NCBI RefSeq assembly: GCF_017352135.1
Contig: NZ_CP071454.1
Coordinates: 3,125,001 to 3,189,000, forward strand
Direction: 5' to 3'
Source: Rhizobium lentis
Lineage (GTDB): Bacteria > Pseudomonadota > Alphaproteobacteria > Rhizobiales > Rhizobiaceae
Length of the DNA stretch: 64,000 nt
Positions 1-11,096 of the stretch are shown piece by piece (within the stretch, counting starts at the first letter, position 1; the number at the start of each line of letters is the position of its first letter). Under the pieces are notes generated by a model. The model worked only from the letters and a program-made list of their open reading frames with translations, did not search any database and was not told the DNA's origin. The position numbers and the translations under genes were made by a program.

Positions 1-225
1 TTTTGCCAGTTCGCCTTGCCACAGGAGTTAACGCAGTGCTGAAATATGAAGGAAATCCGTCGCTTACCGGCTATTAACCACAAAAAGCAAAGTGGCTCTC
101 GGATGCTTCAAAATGGGAATTTCTGCGCTTTCTGGCTGTGAACAGCGCTTTTGCCTTATCCTTTCCTTAAGTCGCGGGGGCCTATTGTCCGGATCGACAG
201 ACAGCCTTTTCGGGGCGGGTATTGC
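1..225. other. Intergenic sequence at window edge
   Basis: I see no supported gene here. Reading frames that cross this stretch are either short or run antisense to the sensor kinase that follows. The open frame of that kinase extends back to a TTG at 151, but the stretch 151-225 has no convincing ribosome binding site at its start. The promoter of the kinase gene probably lies here. Confidence 0.5.
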
Positions 226-1738
<1,513 letters not shown>

Positions 1739-1767
<29 letters not shown>

Positions 1768-2692
1768 GGGAAAGAAGCGACGGCAGCAGCCGGGCCTTGT
1801 GGTGTCGGGTGCGGCCGCTCTTGGCGGCCTCGGCCTGCAGGGCGCATCTGCGCTCGGCGGTCTCGGTCTGCAAGGGGCATCTGCCTTGGGCGGCGTCATC
1901 GGCCGCAATCCGTCGGTCGCCGGCGGCACGATCGCCTTCTTCGTCATCTTCTCCTTCGTTGCGGCCAACGCGCTCTGGTATCAGCCCGGCCTGCATCCGC
2001 ACCCGATTTTCCGCACCCGCGACCCGCAGTCTCCAAATGTGCTCGGCGCCCGCCGTCCGGCCGACGAGCAGCCGGCCGAGGTCACCACCTTCCGGATCGA
2101 ACGGCCGGAGGATGCCGCCACCACCAGCGCGACGCCGGCGCCGGCCACACCGGCGCAGCAGCCGAGCGAACTCGTCATGGACATCCAGCAGCAGTTGGTG
2201 CGCCGCGGCCTCTATAACGGCACCGCCGACGGCATCATCGGCCCCCGTACCAGCGCGGCCATCCTCTTCTTCCAGGAGACCGTCGGCATGGCCCAGACCG
2301 GGGAAGCGACGCCGGAGGTGCTGGCCGCCCTCAAAACCGACGCCGTCGGCCCTTCGACCGTGCCGGCGGAAAAACCGCGTGAAGATGTTCGTTCGAAGGC
2401 GACGGCGGAAGACCCGGTAGCCGCCGCGATCCGAAGTGCCGAAAAGACGGTCAAGACGGCTCCGTCAGCCGCAAAACAGCTTCCATCGAGCGAACTCGTC
2501 AATGTCGATCTGGTGCTGAAGATTCAGAAGGGTCTTTCCAACATGGCCTATGCCAATGTCGGCGTCGACGGTGTTGCCGGCGAGCAGACCCGTGCAGCCA
2601 TCCGCCACTTCCAGAAGCACTACAATCTCCCCGAAAACGGCGAGCCGAACGAGGCTGTGCTGAAGAAACTGAAGGAAATCGGGGCGATTTAA
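1739..2692 (+). CDS. Peptidoglycan-binding membrane protein with tandem Gly/Leu repeats
   Basis: A 317-residue protein. A basic N-terminus (RKRKS..GKKRRQQ) is followed by a repeated block ALGGLGLQGAS (residues about 22-50). A transmembrane segment follows (TIAFFVIFSFVAANALW), then a proline/alanine-rich linker. Two PG_binding_1 domains lie at about 145-195 (DIQQQLVRRGLYNGTADG, GPRT, FFQ) and 255-315 (KIQKGL, GVDGVAGEQT, HFQKHY). It is probably an inner-membrane anchor that touches the cell wall. GGAAGAGGGG sits just upstream of the ATG. The start lies inside the end of the kinase gene, so the two are likely one operon. The partner enzyme is unknown. Confidence 0.85.
1815..1900 (+). repeat. 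In-gene tandem repeat coding ALGGLGLQGAS units
   Basis: Within the peptidoglycan-binding protein gene, a unit of about 36 bases coding for ALGGLGLQGAS occurs twice, followed by a partial third copy (ALGGVIG). The copies are nearly identical at DNA level (CTCGGCGG, CTGCA, GGGCATCTGC recur). Such repeats can change copy number by slippage without breaking the frame. Confidence 0.75.
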
Positions 2693-2819
2693 GTCTTTCG
2701 CGCCGCATGGCACAGCCGCAGGCTTTCCTGGGCCTGCAACCTAAGTCTAAGACCCCCGTTTGCAACTTGTTAACCATGTTGTCCCAAGATTTGCCGATTG
2801 AGGCGGGGGAACGTCGGTC

Positions 2820-4268
2820 ATGCAGGCGCTGAAGGCGATAGACGATCTGGCCGGGGAACCGGCAGTTCAAGCGGAAGGCCCGGACCGCGAGGTATTGCGC
2901 CACATCCTGCAGCGCCTTGCCGAGGAAGCCTCGACCCTCGGCATTGATCTCGTCGACATTGCCGGCGCCATTCAGGACATGGCGGCGATGTCGGCACGCC
3001 ATGCCTCCGCCTTCGATCATGTCACCCGTACCGCGCTTTCGATTGCCGAAACCAATCGCTCGGTCGCCCTGTCGCTGCGCGAGACCGACCGCACGGCGGC
3101 CGAAGCCCGCCAGATGCTGAAGGAATCGGCCGAGCGCATGACCGGCTCCGTTGCCGAGATCGGCCATATGGTCCAGTCCTCCAACGTCATCGGCGCTGAA
3201 ATCGCCGGCTTCTCGAAATCGCTTGCCGATGTCGACAAGATTGCCGAGGAGATCAGCGTCATTGCCCGCCAGACCAATCTCTTGGCGCTGAACGCGGCGA
3301 TCGAGGCGGCGCGCGCTGGCGATGCGGGCAAGGGTTTCGCCGTGGTCGCCGCCGAGGTTCGCGCGCTGTCGCTGCAGACCTCCAAGGCGACCGGCTCCAT
3401 TCAGGAGACGCTCGACGAATTGCGGGTGAAGATCGACCGGCTGTCGGCGGTCGGCGGCACCGCGCGCGACAGCGCCGCCGGCGTACGCGACAAGTCGGAG
3501 GCGATGCGCGGCGCCTTCGAAAGCATGGAACATGTCATCACGCGCATTCTCGACAGTTCGACCGTCATGGCCAACACCACCGAGGCGGTCGACCAGCAAT
3601 GCGCCGGTTTCGTCGAGAAGCTCGGCGAGATGTCCGGCGAGGTCGCCGGTTCGAATGTCAGGCTGCAGCAGGCGGCAAAACGCGTCGACAGTGTTGTCGG
3701 CCTCTCGGAAACGCTGATCCAGCTGACGGCAAGCGCCGGCGTCAGGACCGCCGACAGCCGTTGGATCGAGGAGGCTCAGTCGGTGGCAAGGCAGATATCA
3801 GGCGCTTTCGAACGCGCCGTCGCCGAGGGGCAGATCGGTCTCGATGCCCTCTTCGACCGACGCTACCGGCCGATCTCAGGCACCGATCCGGTCCAGATGA
3901 TGGCCGCCTTCACCGAACTCACCGACCGGCTGCTGCCGCCGATCCAGGAGCCTGTCGTCGCCCTCGACGAGCGCGTCGCCTTCTGCGCGGCGATCGACGA
4001 AAACGGCTATCTGCCGACCCATAACCGGAAATTCTCTGAGCCGCAGCGGCCGGGCGATGTCGTCTGGAACACCGCCAATTGCCGCAATCGCCGCATCTTC
4101 GCCGACCGCGTCGGCCTTGCCGCCGGCCGCAGCACCGCGCCTTTCCTCGTCCAGACCTATCGGCGCGACATGGGCGGCGGCAATTTCGTGATGATGAAGG
4201 ATATCTCTGCGCCGATCACCGTCAGAGGACGTCATTGGGGCGGTTTGCGGCTGGCGGTCAAGGTCTGA
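2820..4268 (+). CDS. Soluble methyl-accepting chemotaxis protein
   Basis: A 482-residue receptor with no transmembrane segment, so it is expected in the cytoplasm. A long coiled coil carries the signalling hairpin near residues 143-185 ([19 protein letters not shown], then the AGKGFAVVA stretch). This is the site that docks the kinase CheA and the adaptor CheW. The C-terminal 150 residues form a separate region ([27 protein letters not shown]) seen at the C-terminus of a class of soluble rhizobial MCPs. It may be the ligand-sensing part. A TTAACCAT element, which matches the CtrA half-site of Alphaproteobacteria, lies at 2770-2777. That is suggestive only. It is transcribed away from the preceding gene after a gap of 127 bases. 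Confidence 0.9.
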   Translation: MQALKAIDDLAGEPAVQAEGPDREVLRHILQRLAEEASTLGIDLVDIAGAIQDMAAMSARHASAFDHVTRTALSIAETNRSVALSLRETDRTAAEARQMLKESAERMTGSVAEIGHMVQSSNVIGAEIAGFSKSLADVDKIAEEISVIARQTNLLALNAAIEAARAGDAGKGFAVVAAEVRALSLQTSKATGSIQETLDELRVKIDRLSAVGGTARDSAAGVRDKSEAMRGAFESMEHVITRILDSSTVMANTTEAVDQQCAGFVEKLGEMSGEVAGSNVRLQQAAKRVDSVVGLSETLIQLTASAGVRTADSRWIEEAQSVARQISGAFERAVAEGQIGLDALFDRRYRPISGTDPVQMMAAFTELTDRLLPPIQEPVVALDERVAFCAAIDENGYLPTHNRKFSEPQRPGDVVWNTANCRNRRIFADRVGLAAGRSTAPFLVQTYRRDMGGGNFVMMKDISAPITVRGRHWGGLRLAVKV

Positions 4269-4329
4269 CGCATCAGCCAAAATTTGCCAGCGGATTGCCC
4301 GCGCCCGCGCGCCGGTCTATATCGCGCCG

Positions 4330-4674
4330 ATGAGATTACGCGCCGACATCTTCGTATCCTCGCTTCTGCGCCGCGTCTTCGCCAGCGGCGATTTCGCCGC
4401 CGTGGAGAAGAGGGGCGCGGAGGAGGCCGGCGCGATCTTCATCCGCCAACACTTTCGTAATGGTCTGGAAACGCTTTATGCGCCGGCGCCGCAGACCGCC
4501 TTCGGCGAAGACGAGGTCCGCGACCGCCTGTTCGAAGTCCGCCTCGCGCGCAGCGAACCGGAAGCGGTGCGGGCGATGCTGGAGCGCGAACGCCGCTTCG
4601 ACCCCGATCTCTGGATCGTCGAACTGGAGGCGGAGGAATTGGGGGACTTAATCCCGCTGGCGGGGGACAGCTGA
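4330..4674 (+). CDS. DUF1491 family protein
   Basis: A 114-residue protein of the alphaproteobacterial DUF1491 family. Typical parts are an N-terminal MRLRADIFVSSLLRR, a central GAIFIR, and a C-terminal RRFDPDLWIVELE. There is no signal peptide or membrane segment, so it is likely cytosolic. The function of the family is not known. It follows the chemotaxis receptor by 61 bases and could be read from the same transcript. It ends 20 bases from the convergent DUF2336 gene. Confidence 0.8.
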   Translation: MRLRADIFVSSLLRRVFASGDFAAVEKRGAEEAGAIFIRQHFRNGLETLYAPAPQTAFGEDEVRDRLFEVRLARSEPEAVRAMLERERRFDPDLWIVELEAEELGDLIPLAGDS

Positions 4675-4693
4675 GCGGCAAGTCCCCGCCCGC

Positions 4694-5680
4694 TCAGCGC
4701 GACCGCCGTCCGAGCGCGCGCATGTCGCGCTGCACCGGTGTCTGGCGGATGAAGCGGTGGTTTTCCGTTTCCTGAGAGGCGCGCGCATCGGCTGCTTCGG
4801 GCTTGTAGGTGTAGCGATCGGCGCGCCGCCAGGCCTCCACCCTTTCGTGGCATTCCTCCGGATCGAGCGCATCGAGCACCATCCAGCCGCGCGTGACATT
4901 GCGCTGTTGTTCGGCAAGATGCGGATAGAATCTCTCGAGCACGAAGACGGCGTCGAGAAAGCTCATGCCGAGGCTCGTCAGCGTCGTGGCGAGCTGCTGG
5001 CCGGACAGGTCGAGCATGATGCGCTCGGCAAGCCAGCGGCTGGCGGACAGCGCGTCGGCGAGTGCGGTTGCGAAATGCGTCGCCTCGCGCGAGCGGGCGA
5101 AGCGCACCAGCAGGGCCTCCTGGATGTCGGTAAGCGTGCGCAGGCCGAGCCTGTCGTTATCGCTGCGGCCGAGATGGCCGGCAAGATCGAGGATTCGCCC
5201 GCGCAATGCTTCTTCATTGGCGACCCGTTGCTCCTCCAGCGCTTCGGCCTCGTTGCCCTCCGCCGGGGCCGGCGACAGCGGGACGGCTACCGATTCGGTG
5301 ATCGGCGTCGAGGGGGCCGCGGGGCGCGGTTGGGTCTGGCGCAAGGCCACCAGCGCGTCGATGACCTTCGGCGAGAGCGACTCGCGGCTGACGATCGCCC
5401 TGACATGAGCCGCGCCCTGCATGCGGGCGATGGTGATCAACGTGTCGTCGGCAATGGCCTTCGAGGCGGCAAGAAAGGGCGCGGCGATCTCGATCGGCTG
5501 ATTGCCGATGAACAGTGCCACGGCTGTCGGCATGGTTTCGCATTGGGAAAGGGCAGCGACCGCCTGGCGCTTGGCCTCGTCGGACGAAGCCTGAAACAGC
5601 GGTGTGAAAAGTTCGGCGAATTGGCGCAGCTCGGATCGTGTCGGACGAGACAGGCTCTCGAAACTGCTGACGGTCGCCAT
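4694..5680 (-). CDS. DUF2336 domain-containing protein
   Basis: A 328-residue alpha-helical protein. The N-terminal half resembles DUF2336 (LFTPLFQASSDEAKRQAVAALSQCETMPTAVALFI and the following helices, HEAT-like). No enzyme motif is visible, and DUF2336 has no firm role. I start it at the ATG at 5680, preceded by AAGGA. An upstream in-frame extension to 5830 lacks a good site and has atypical composition. It is convergent with the DUF1491 gene. Confidence 0.75.
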   Translation of the reverse strand: MATVSSFESLSRPTRSELRQFAELFTPLFQASSDEAKRQAVAALSQCETMPTAVALFIGNQPIEIAAPFLAASKAIADDTLITIARMQGAAHVRAIVSRESLSPKVIDALVALRQTQPRPAAPSTPITESVAVPLSPAPAEGNEAEALEEQRVANEEALRGRILDLAGHLGRSDNDRLGLRTLTDIQEALLVRFARSREATHFATALADALSASRWLAERIMLDLSGQQLATTLTSLGMSFLDAVFVLERFYPHLAEQQRNVTRGWMVLDALDPEECHERVEAWRRADRYTYKPEAADARASQETENHRFIRQTPVQRDMRALGRRSR

Positions 5681-6484
5681 TAACACCACGTCCTTTTTCC
5701 TGACGGCCAGCGGGCCCTCTAGGTCTCGAAACCGGTCACGCACAAGCACACCCTGAAAACGCAGAACCAAGGGAAACCAAGGGCCGACAGCGCTGGCGGA
5801 ACGCCCGCCGGACCACATGGATATGAACAAATCCTACATCGGTACGGTTAATGGATGCTGAAGATTTTATTAAAATGCGCCAGAAGCACACACGCATCAT
5901 GTGTGGCGAGATGATTAGCCGGCGCATGGAAATGCGATCGATTTTGCAGGGGCGGGGGCCCTAATCGCCGCCGCCGGTGCGGCGGCTGGCAGCTGGCGAA
6001 ATGCGTGGCCGGCACGGGGACAGGCCTAAGCCATCCGGACGTGCTGCAATGAATATTTTCGTGCCGCATATTTGCAACACCAACACCGATTGCGGCAGAG
6101 ATGGCGCGCCGCATCGCCGCCAACCATATGAATTGTTTCCAATTTTTGACGCTCGGCCAAGTTCTGGCCTTTCGGCGGGGGGCATGAAACCAAATAGACT
6201 CCTTACGCGTTGAAGAAGAAGTCACGGGTACTGTGTTTGGCGCTGGCTGAATATAAGTAAACTGTTAACTGTCATGTGTCTCAATTCGGACAGGAACGAC
6301 GCGATTTGAGTGTTTGGATCGTTGAAACTCCGCATCACGGTATTTCAGTCAGGTGCCGTGGGAAAGGCGCGAATGCCCTCGGTCCGGTCATGCCGGCGCC
6401 GCAGGACGCGCCGGCCCGCAGATTGGCGGGCAGGGTGAAATCCGTCGCAAGTTCATCCGTCTCGGGCAGTGCATGGAGACGAGA
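5681..6484. other. Long intergenic region, no firm gene
   Basis: About 800 bases without a supported gene. The stretch is less GC-rich than its surroundings in places (for example 6240-6275). A 37-codon frame on the plus strand at 5851-5964 has coding-like amino-acid content (MDAEDFIKMRQKHTRIM) but a poor ribosome binding site. Longer frames on both strands look random. The region could hold promoters for the flanking divergent genes or a small RNA. I cannot show either. Confidence 0.4.
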
Positions 6485-6652
6485 ATGGCAATAGTAGTCG
6501 CATTGGCGGATCGGCGGCCGCGGGCGCCGCGGCGCCTGGACAAGGAACCGCGCGAAGCCAAGATCCTCTGGTTCACCGGGGTCCGCTACGAGCGGCTCGC
6601 CGAGGGCCCGAAACATCGCCCAGCGCCGGCGCCGCGCGCCAGCAAGAAGTAA
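6485..6652 (+). CDS. Small conserved-type basic protein (55 aa)
   Basis: A 55-residue protein with a core AKILWFTGVRYERL that resembles other short rhizobial proteins I recall, flanked by arginine- and proline-rich ends. GGAG at 6475-6478, six bases before the ATG, decides this start over the upstream in-frame ATG codons. It has no signal peptide. The function is unknown. It stands alone between a long intergenic region and the DUF1254 gene, which is convergent. Confidence 0.6.
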   Translation: MAIVVALADRRPRAPRRLDKEPREAKILWFTGVRYERLAEGPKHRPAPAPRASKK

Positions 6653-6712
6653 ACGCGCTTTCAACCCGGAGGGTGATGCCAGAGCGCGGGGCGCTGGACG
6701 ACGACATCACGC

Positions 6713-7264
6713 TTAGTTGCGGGTGGTGAATTGCTCGCAGCCCGCTTCCGTCAGGAAATTGCGGGCCGCCTCATCGAAGCTTGCCTGCGGCGCCAATGTC
6801 CGCAGGACGGCATAGCCGTCCGGCCGCGCCATTTCCACCAGGATCGCCTGTTCCAGCTCCTGCGGCAGGTTCTTGCGCAGGTCCGTCAGCTGGATCGGAC
6901 TACCCGCCAGGACATCGAGCGCGCCGCCCACCGAGGTTCTGTCGTTCATGCTGAAGACTTCGTTGGAGGCGCTGTCATAGATGGCGATCGACCAGAAAGG
7001 CACATTGCCCTTGGCGGTGAAATGCACCGGGGCGTCCTCGACATCGAAGGAGCAGACGGCGGTGCGCACGAAAGGATCGCCATTGGCCAGCCCCGCCTCG
7101 TCATATTGGTCGCCGAGCAGGTAGAAATTGTTGAAATCGCCTTCCGCCGCCACGCGGGTCGCCGCGTCCCTGCCGGTAAAGTGCGGCAGCGACAGAATGA
7201 TGACGAGATGCAGGAGCGCCGCGCCGAAAAGGCCGGTGAAGACGGCGAAGACTATTCTAAGCAT
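6713..7264 (-). CDS. DUF1254 domain membrane-anchored protein
   Basis: A 183-residue protein with one N-terminal membrane segment (IVFAVFTGLFGAALLHLVIIL) and a globular part with VPFWSIAIYDSASNEVFSMNDRT, typical of DUF1254. It probably faces the periplasm. Its gene overlaps the end of the DUF1214 gene by eight bases, so the two are translationally coupled. In many bacteria DUF1254 and DUF1214 are one polypeptide; here they are split. The function is unknown. Confidence 0.8.
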   Translation of the reverse strand: MLRIVFAVFTGLFGAALLHLVIILSLPHFTGRDAATRVAAEGDFNNFYLLGDQYDEAGLANGDPFVRTAVCSFDVEDAPVHFTAKGNVPFWSIAIYDSASNEVFSMNDRTSVGGALDVLAGSPIQLTDLRKNLPQELEQAILVEMARPDGYAVLRTLAPQASFDEAARNFLTEAGCEQFTTRN

Positions 7265-7844
7265 TGCCGCATCCGGTTTTGGTGAGCTTCGGCATGGCGA
7301 GGTCGATCACGCCGGAACTGCCGGCCGTCGGTGTGTCGAACAGCGTCAGCACCAGCCGGAAGGTGCCGGCTTGTGGCAGGGCCAGCCAGTTGCCCGGCTG
7401 CGCGACGGCCGAGATCTCGATTGAGAAGCTGCTGTCGGCCTGGCGCAGCACCGTCCAGGAATTGAGCGCTGCGGGAAGCCCGGTCTTTACCGCCGCCGGA
7501 TTGCCGCCATTGTCGGCGGTAAAGAGCGTCCAGAGCCGAGCGGGTGGCGTCTGTCCGCTGATGCGGTAACGGCACCCGGCATTCAGCCGCGCACCGTCGT
7601 CGTCGACGCTCGCCGTGAAGATCAGCCCCTCGGCACTGCCGTAGAGCAGTTTGCCGGCGCGCGCCCGGTGCGACTTGGCGTAGGGGTCGGCATCGACCGT
7701 CTGCAGCGCCGGAAAGGCCTCCCAGGCGCCGAGCTTGATCGCCCCGAAACCTTGTGTCGCATCCAGCGCATAAAGCGAAATCATGATCCCGCCGCCAAAG
7801 GCGACGATCAACGTGATCAGGATGAAAAGGGGGAATCGAAACAC
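7257..7844 (-). CDS. DUF1214 domain membrane-anchored protein
   Basis: A 195-residue protein. The N-terminal segment FPLFILITLIVAFGGGIMISLYAL is a membrane anchor or uncleaved signal. The rest matches the rhizobial DUF1214 type (FGAIKLGAWEAFP, DPYAKSHRARAG, CRYRISG, PPARLWTLF). It is the first gene of a two-gene unit with the DUF1254 gene. Both proteins probably sit on the outer face of the inner membrane and may act together. The role is unknown. Confidence 0.8.
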   Translation of the reverse strand: MFRFPLFILITLIVAFGGGIMISLYALDATQGFGAIKLGAWEAFPALQTVDADPYAKSHRARAGKLLYGSAEGLIFTASVDDDGARLNAGCRYRISGQTPPARLWTLFTADNGGNPAAVKTGLPAALNSWTVLRQADSSFSIEISAVAQPGNWLALPQAGTFRLVLTLFDTPTAGSSGVIDLAMPKLTKTGCGNA

Positions 7845-7998
7845 GTCATGACCTTGGAAACCGGGATGAAAGGGTTACCACTGATTCTGGCGGGGTGGAA
7901 TGCCGAGCCGTGACATCGGCGATGATTGATCCCTGGTTATCTCCGCGAAGCTGTCATTCCCCTTGCGGCAATAAGGCCGCCCCGGTTGGCGCCAAAGG

Positions 7999-8040
7999 AA
8001 GACCCTTCCCACTTGTAGGGAGGGGTTGGGGAAGGGTCTT
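7999..8040. repeat. Intergenic palindrome, possible terminator
   Basis: AAGACCCTTCCC at 7999-8010 and GGGAAGGGTCTT at 8029-8040 form a perfect 12-bp stem with an 18-base loop. It lies 44 bases beyond the stop codon of the penicillin-binding protein gene. The C-rich/G-rich arms resemble palindromic intergenic repeats common in rhizobial genomes. No other copy is visible in this window. It could end transcription from the right. There is no long T tract. Confidence 0.6.
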
Positions 8041-8083
8041 TCACAGCCGGATAAGGAGCAGCCACCGGGATCTCCCAGGCCGA

Positions 8084-10270
8084 CTACTCCGCGCTCGCTA
8101 CCTTCTGCGGTGCGAGCGGGGCTGCGTCCTTCAGCTTTTTGCCAAGATCTTTGAGGATATTGGTCGTTTGAACCGAGAGCATGCGCGGACGGATGAGCTG
8201 CGGCAGCCCGTCCTCCGGCTTGGCGGCGACGGTCTTGGCGGTATCCTTGTCCGAGGGCAGGGGATTCTCGATGCCGGGGATGGCGCGCAGCGTCACGCCC
8301 TGGTGGGCGTAGTCCATGGCGCGCTTGAAGGTCATAGCCGGCAGTGAGCCGCCGGTCATCTCGTTCGTCGAGGTATAGTCGTCATTGCCGAACCAGACGG
8401 CGCAGGTGTAATTGCCGGTGAAGCCGACGAACCAGGCGTCGCGATAGGCCTGGGTCGTGCCGGTCTTGCCGGCCGTCACGATGCCGTTGTCGAGCGCAGC
8501 CTTGCGCGCAGTGCCGACATAGGGCACGCGCGACAGCATCTGGTTCATATAGGCGTCGGCCTCCTCAGACAGCACGCGTTTCGGCGCCGGCTCGTCGCGG
8601 TCGAAATCGTAAAGCACGTCACCGTCGTAATCGAGGATCTGTGTAATGCCGTGGCGGCGCGACTGGTAGCCGCCGGCCGGGAAAGTGGCGTAAGCGGTCG
8701 CCTGGTCGAGCACCGTCACTTCGGAGGTGCCGATCGGGATGGTGACGTCGTCGCGGATCGGTGTTTCAACGCCGAGGTTCTTCGCCATCGCCCGGATCGG
8801 CTGGATGCCGAGCTTTTCCTTGGCAAGCCGCACCGGCACCGTGTTGATCGACTGGGCGATCGCCGTCTCGAGCGTGATGCGGCCGACATAACGGTTGGCG
8901 TAATTGTGCGGGCTCCAGTTGCCCCAGGAAATCGGGGCGTCGACGATCGTCGTCTGCGGGGTCATCCCGCTCTCCATCGCCACGGCATAAGTGTAGACCT
9001 TGAAGGAGGAGCCGGGCTGGCGCAGCGCCTTGGTAGCGCGGTTGAACTGGCTCTCGCCGTAATCCCGGCCGCCGACCATGGCACGCACCGCGCCGCCGTT
9101 CTCGATCATCACCATGGCGCCCTGCTTGGCGTGATAGGCCTCGCCATATTCGCGCAGCGACGTCTCGACCGAATCCTCGGCCGCCTTCTGGATGCCCATG
9201 TCGATCGTCGTCCGCACGATGAGCGAATGCTGGTGGAAACGTGGCGAAAGACGCTGCACTTCGTCGAAAGCCCAGTCGAGGAAGAAATCCGGCGATTCCA
9301 CCTCGTTGCGATCGACAACGGTCGCCGGATTGCGCCGGGCGGCGATCACCTGACCCTCGGTCATCAGCCCGCTCTGCACGAGATTGGTCAGCACCTCGTT
9401 GGCACGGGCGCGCGCCGCCGGCAGGTTGACGTGCGGCGCATATTTTGCCGGCGCCTTGAACAAGCCGGCAAGCATGGCGGATTCGGCGAGGTTCACGTCT
9501 GTGATGTCCTTGCCGAAATAAAATCGTGCGGCCGCGGCCGCGCCGAAGGTGCCGCCGCCCATATAGGCGCGGTCGAGATAGGTGGAGAGGATTTCCTTCT
9601 TGGAAAGGTTGGCCTCGAGCCACAAGGCCAGATACGCTTCGGTGATCTTGCGGTCGAGCGAGCGCTCGTTGGAAAGAAAGAGGTTCTTGGCGAGCTGCTG
9701 GGTCAGCGTCGAGCCGCCCTGCACGACTTCACCGGCCTGGGCGTTGGTGACCATCGCGCGGAAGAGGCCGACGACGTCGATGCCGAAATGGTCGAAGAAG
9801 CGTCGGTCTTCAGTGGCAAGGACGGATTTGATCAGGGAATCCGGCAGCTCGTCGATCGGCACGGAATTTTGATGGATGACGCCGCGATGGCCGATGACGT
9901 TGCCGTAGCGATCGGTGAAAGTGACGGCGAAATCGCCGCGATTGCGCCAGTCCTCCTTGGTCGCCTCGAAGGCCGGCTGGGCAAGCACCAGCATCAGCAC
10001 CGCGCCGGCCGCCCCGAGGGTGAGCCCTTCGCCGGCAAGTTCGAAGACCATGCGCTTCCAGCCGCGCACACGGAAACGGCGGAAGAAGATGGTGGTGTCT
10101 TCCCAGATTTCGGCGGCGCGGAAGCCTGCATTCCAGACGGTCGAATCGATCCATGAATCGATGCGCAGCAGAATGTGGCGGCTCTTCGTCGGCCGCCTGC
10201 CCGCTGTGTCGCCGGCTCGTGTGTCTGCTCCTTTTTGAGTCCCTTTTTCAGGGTTGTCCGGATCCTGCAC
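8084..10270 (-). CDS. Class A penicillin-binding protein (PBP1A family)
   Basis: A 728-residue bifunctional peptidoglycan synthase. It has a cytoplasmic N-terminus of about 85 residues and a membrane segment (GLTLGAAGAVLMLVLA). A GT51 glycosyltransferase domain follows, with EDRRFFDHFG near residue 153 and QGGSTLTQQLAKN. The transpeptidase domain has PGSSFK near 418 (catalytic serine), SIN and KTGTT near 600. It polymerises and cross-links lipid II in the periplasm. It is longer at the N-terminus than many PBP1A proteins. The C-terminal 60 residues are low in complexity. It diverges from the UPF0260 gene. Confidence 0.93.
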   Translation of the reverse strand: MQDPDNPEKGTQKGADTRAGDTAGRRPTKSRHILLRIDSWIDSTVWNAGFRAAEIWEDTTIFFRRFRVRGWKRMVFELAGEGLTLGAAGAVLMLVLAQPAFEATKEDWRNRGDFAVTFTDRYGNVIGHRGVIHQNSVPIDELPDSLIKSVLATEDRRFFDHFGIDVVGLFRAMVTNAQAGEVVQGGSTLTQQLAKNLFLSNERSLDRKITEAYLALWLEANLSKKEILSTYLDRAYMGGGTFGAAAAARFYFGKDITDVNLAESAMLAGLFKAPAKYAPHVNLPAARARANEVLTNLVQSGLMTEGQVIAARRNPATVVDRNEVESPDFFLDWAFDEVQRLSPRFHQHSLIVRTTIDMGIQKAAEDSVETSLREYGEAYHAKQGAMVMIENGGAVRAMVGGRDYGESQFNRATKALRQPGSSFKVYTYAVAMESGMTPQTTIVDAPISWGNWSPHNYANRYVGRITLETAIAQSINTVPVRLAKEKLGIQPIRAMAKNLGVETPIRDDVTIPIGTSEVTVLDQATAYATFPAGGYQSRRHGITQILDYDGDVLYDFDRDEPAPKRVLSEEADAYMNQMLSRVPYVGTARKAALDNGIVTAGKTGTTQAYRDAWFVGFTGNYTCAVWFGNDDYTSTNEMTGGSLPAMTFKRAMDYAHQGVTLRAIPGIENPLPSDKDTAKTVAAKPEDGLPQLIRPRMLSVQTTNILKDLGKKLKDAAPLAPQKVASAE

Positions 10271-10463
10271 GTCCTGTATTCCCGCGTGATCGCGCTTGCC
10301 TCATGTCCGGCCGCCGGAAAGCGGCGAAAGCGCGAGGCCCGATAGGCCAAAGCTCTCCGATACCAGGAGCATGCTGAAGAATTGATTGATTTTATCGCGG
10401 ATAACAAGAGAGATAGAGTGGCGGTCACGTGAATTTGCGGGCTGCTGTTGCAAGAAACGGACG

Positions 10464-10940
10464 ATGAACGATCTGCCCTTCTGGAAGAGCAAGACGCTTG
10501 CCGAAATGACCACCGCCGAATGGGAAAGCCTCTGCGACGGCTGCGGCCTCTGTTGCCTCAACAAGCTCGAGGAATGGGATAGCGGCGATATCTATTTCAC
10601 CTCGGTGCGCTGCAAGCTGCTCGACGGCGAAAGCTGTCGCTGCTCCAGCTATGAGAACCGCTGGGATTTCGTGCCGGACTGCGTGCAGCTGACGAAGGAG
10701 AACGTGCCCGAGATCGCCTGGCTGCCGCCGACCTGCGGCTACAGGCTGATAAATGAGGGCCGCGATCTCTACTGGTGGCATCCGCTCGTCTCCGGTGATC
10801 CCGAGACCGTCCATGCCGCCGGCATTTCCGCGCGGGGCCGCACGATCAATGAAAATGAGATCGATGTCGACGATCTCGAGGATTACGTCGTCGACTGGCC
10901 GCTGACCGTAGGCGCGGAAAAGGATGAAGAGGAAGCCTGA
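10464..10940 (+). CDS. UPF0260 (YcgN-like) cysteine-cluster protein
   Basis: A 158-residue cytosolic protein. It carries the cysteine cluster of the UPF0260/YkgJ type: CDGCGLCC near residue 30, then RCKLLD, CRCSSY, DCVQL and PPTCGYR. The cysteines suggest a bound metal or iron-sulfur centre. The catalytic role is not established. I use the ATG at 10464, which gives the usual family length. An upstream extension to 10386 is cysteine-rich by chance and unlike the family. Confidence 0.88.
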   Translation: MNDLPFWKSKTLAEMTTAEWESLCDGCGLCCLNKLEEWDSGDIYFTSVRCKLLDGESCRCSSYENRWDFVPDCVQLTKENVPEIAWLPPTCGYRLINEGRDLYWWHPLVSGDPETVHAAGISARGRTINENEIDVDDLEDYVVDWPLTVGAEKDEEEA

Positions 10941-11096
10941 CATTACAGCTGCCCTTCGTTCGTCACCTCATGGTGGCTTTGGCGACGGGCGCATCAAGCC
11001 GCAGCAAGGCAAGCCCACCGCAAATCAAAAATGCGACTGCAGTGTTAGACGGACATGAGCCCCCTTCCGCAAACGAGCAGGAGGTGGCGCGAACGT

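Noticed and set aside
2704..2760. GCAGGC/GCCTGC hairpin after the peptidoglycan-binding gene
   Set aside because: The stem is only six pairs with an eight-base loop and no T tract, too weak to call a terminator.
5848..6225. 125-codon minus-strand frame in the long intergenic region
   Set aside because: Random composition, no clear ribosome binding site, and no recognisable part.
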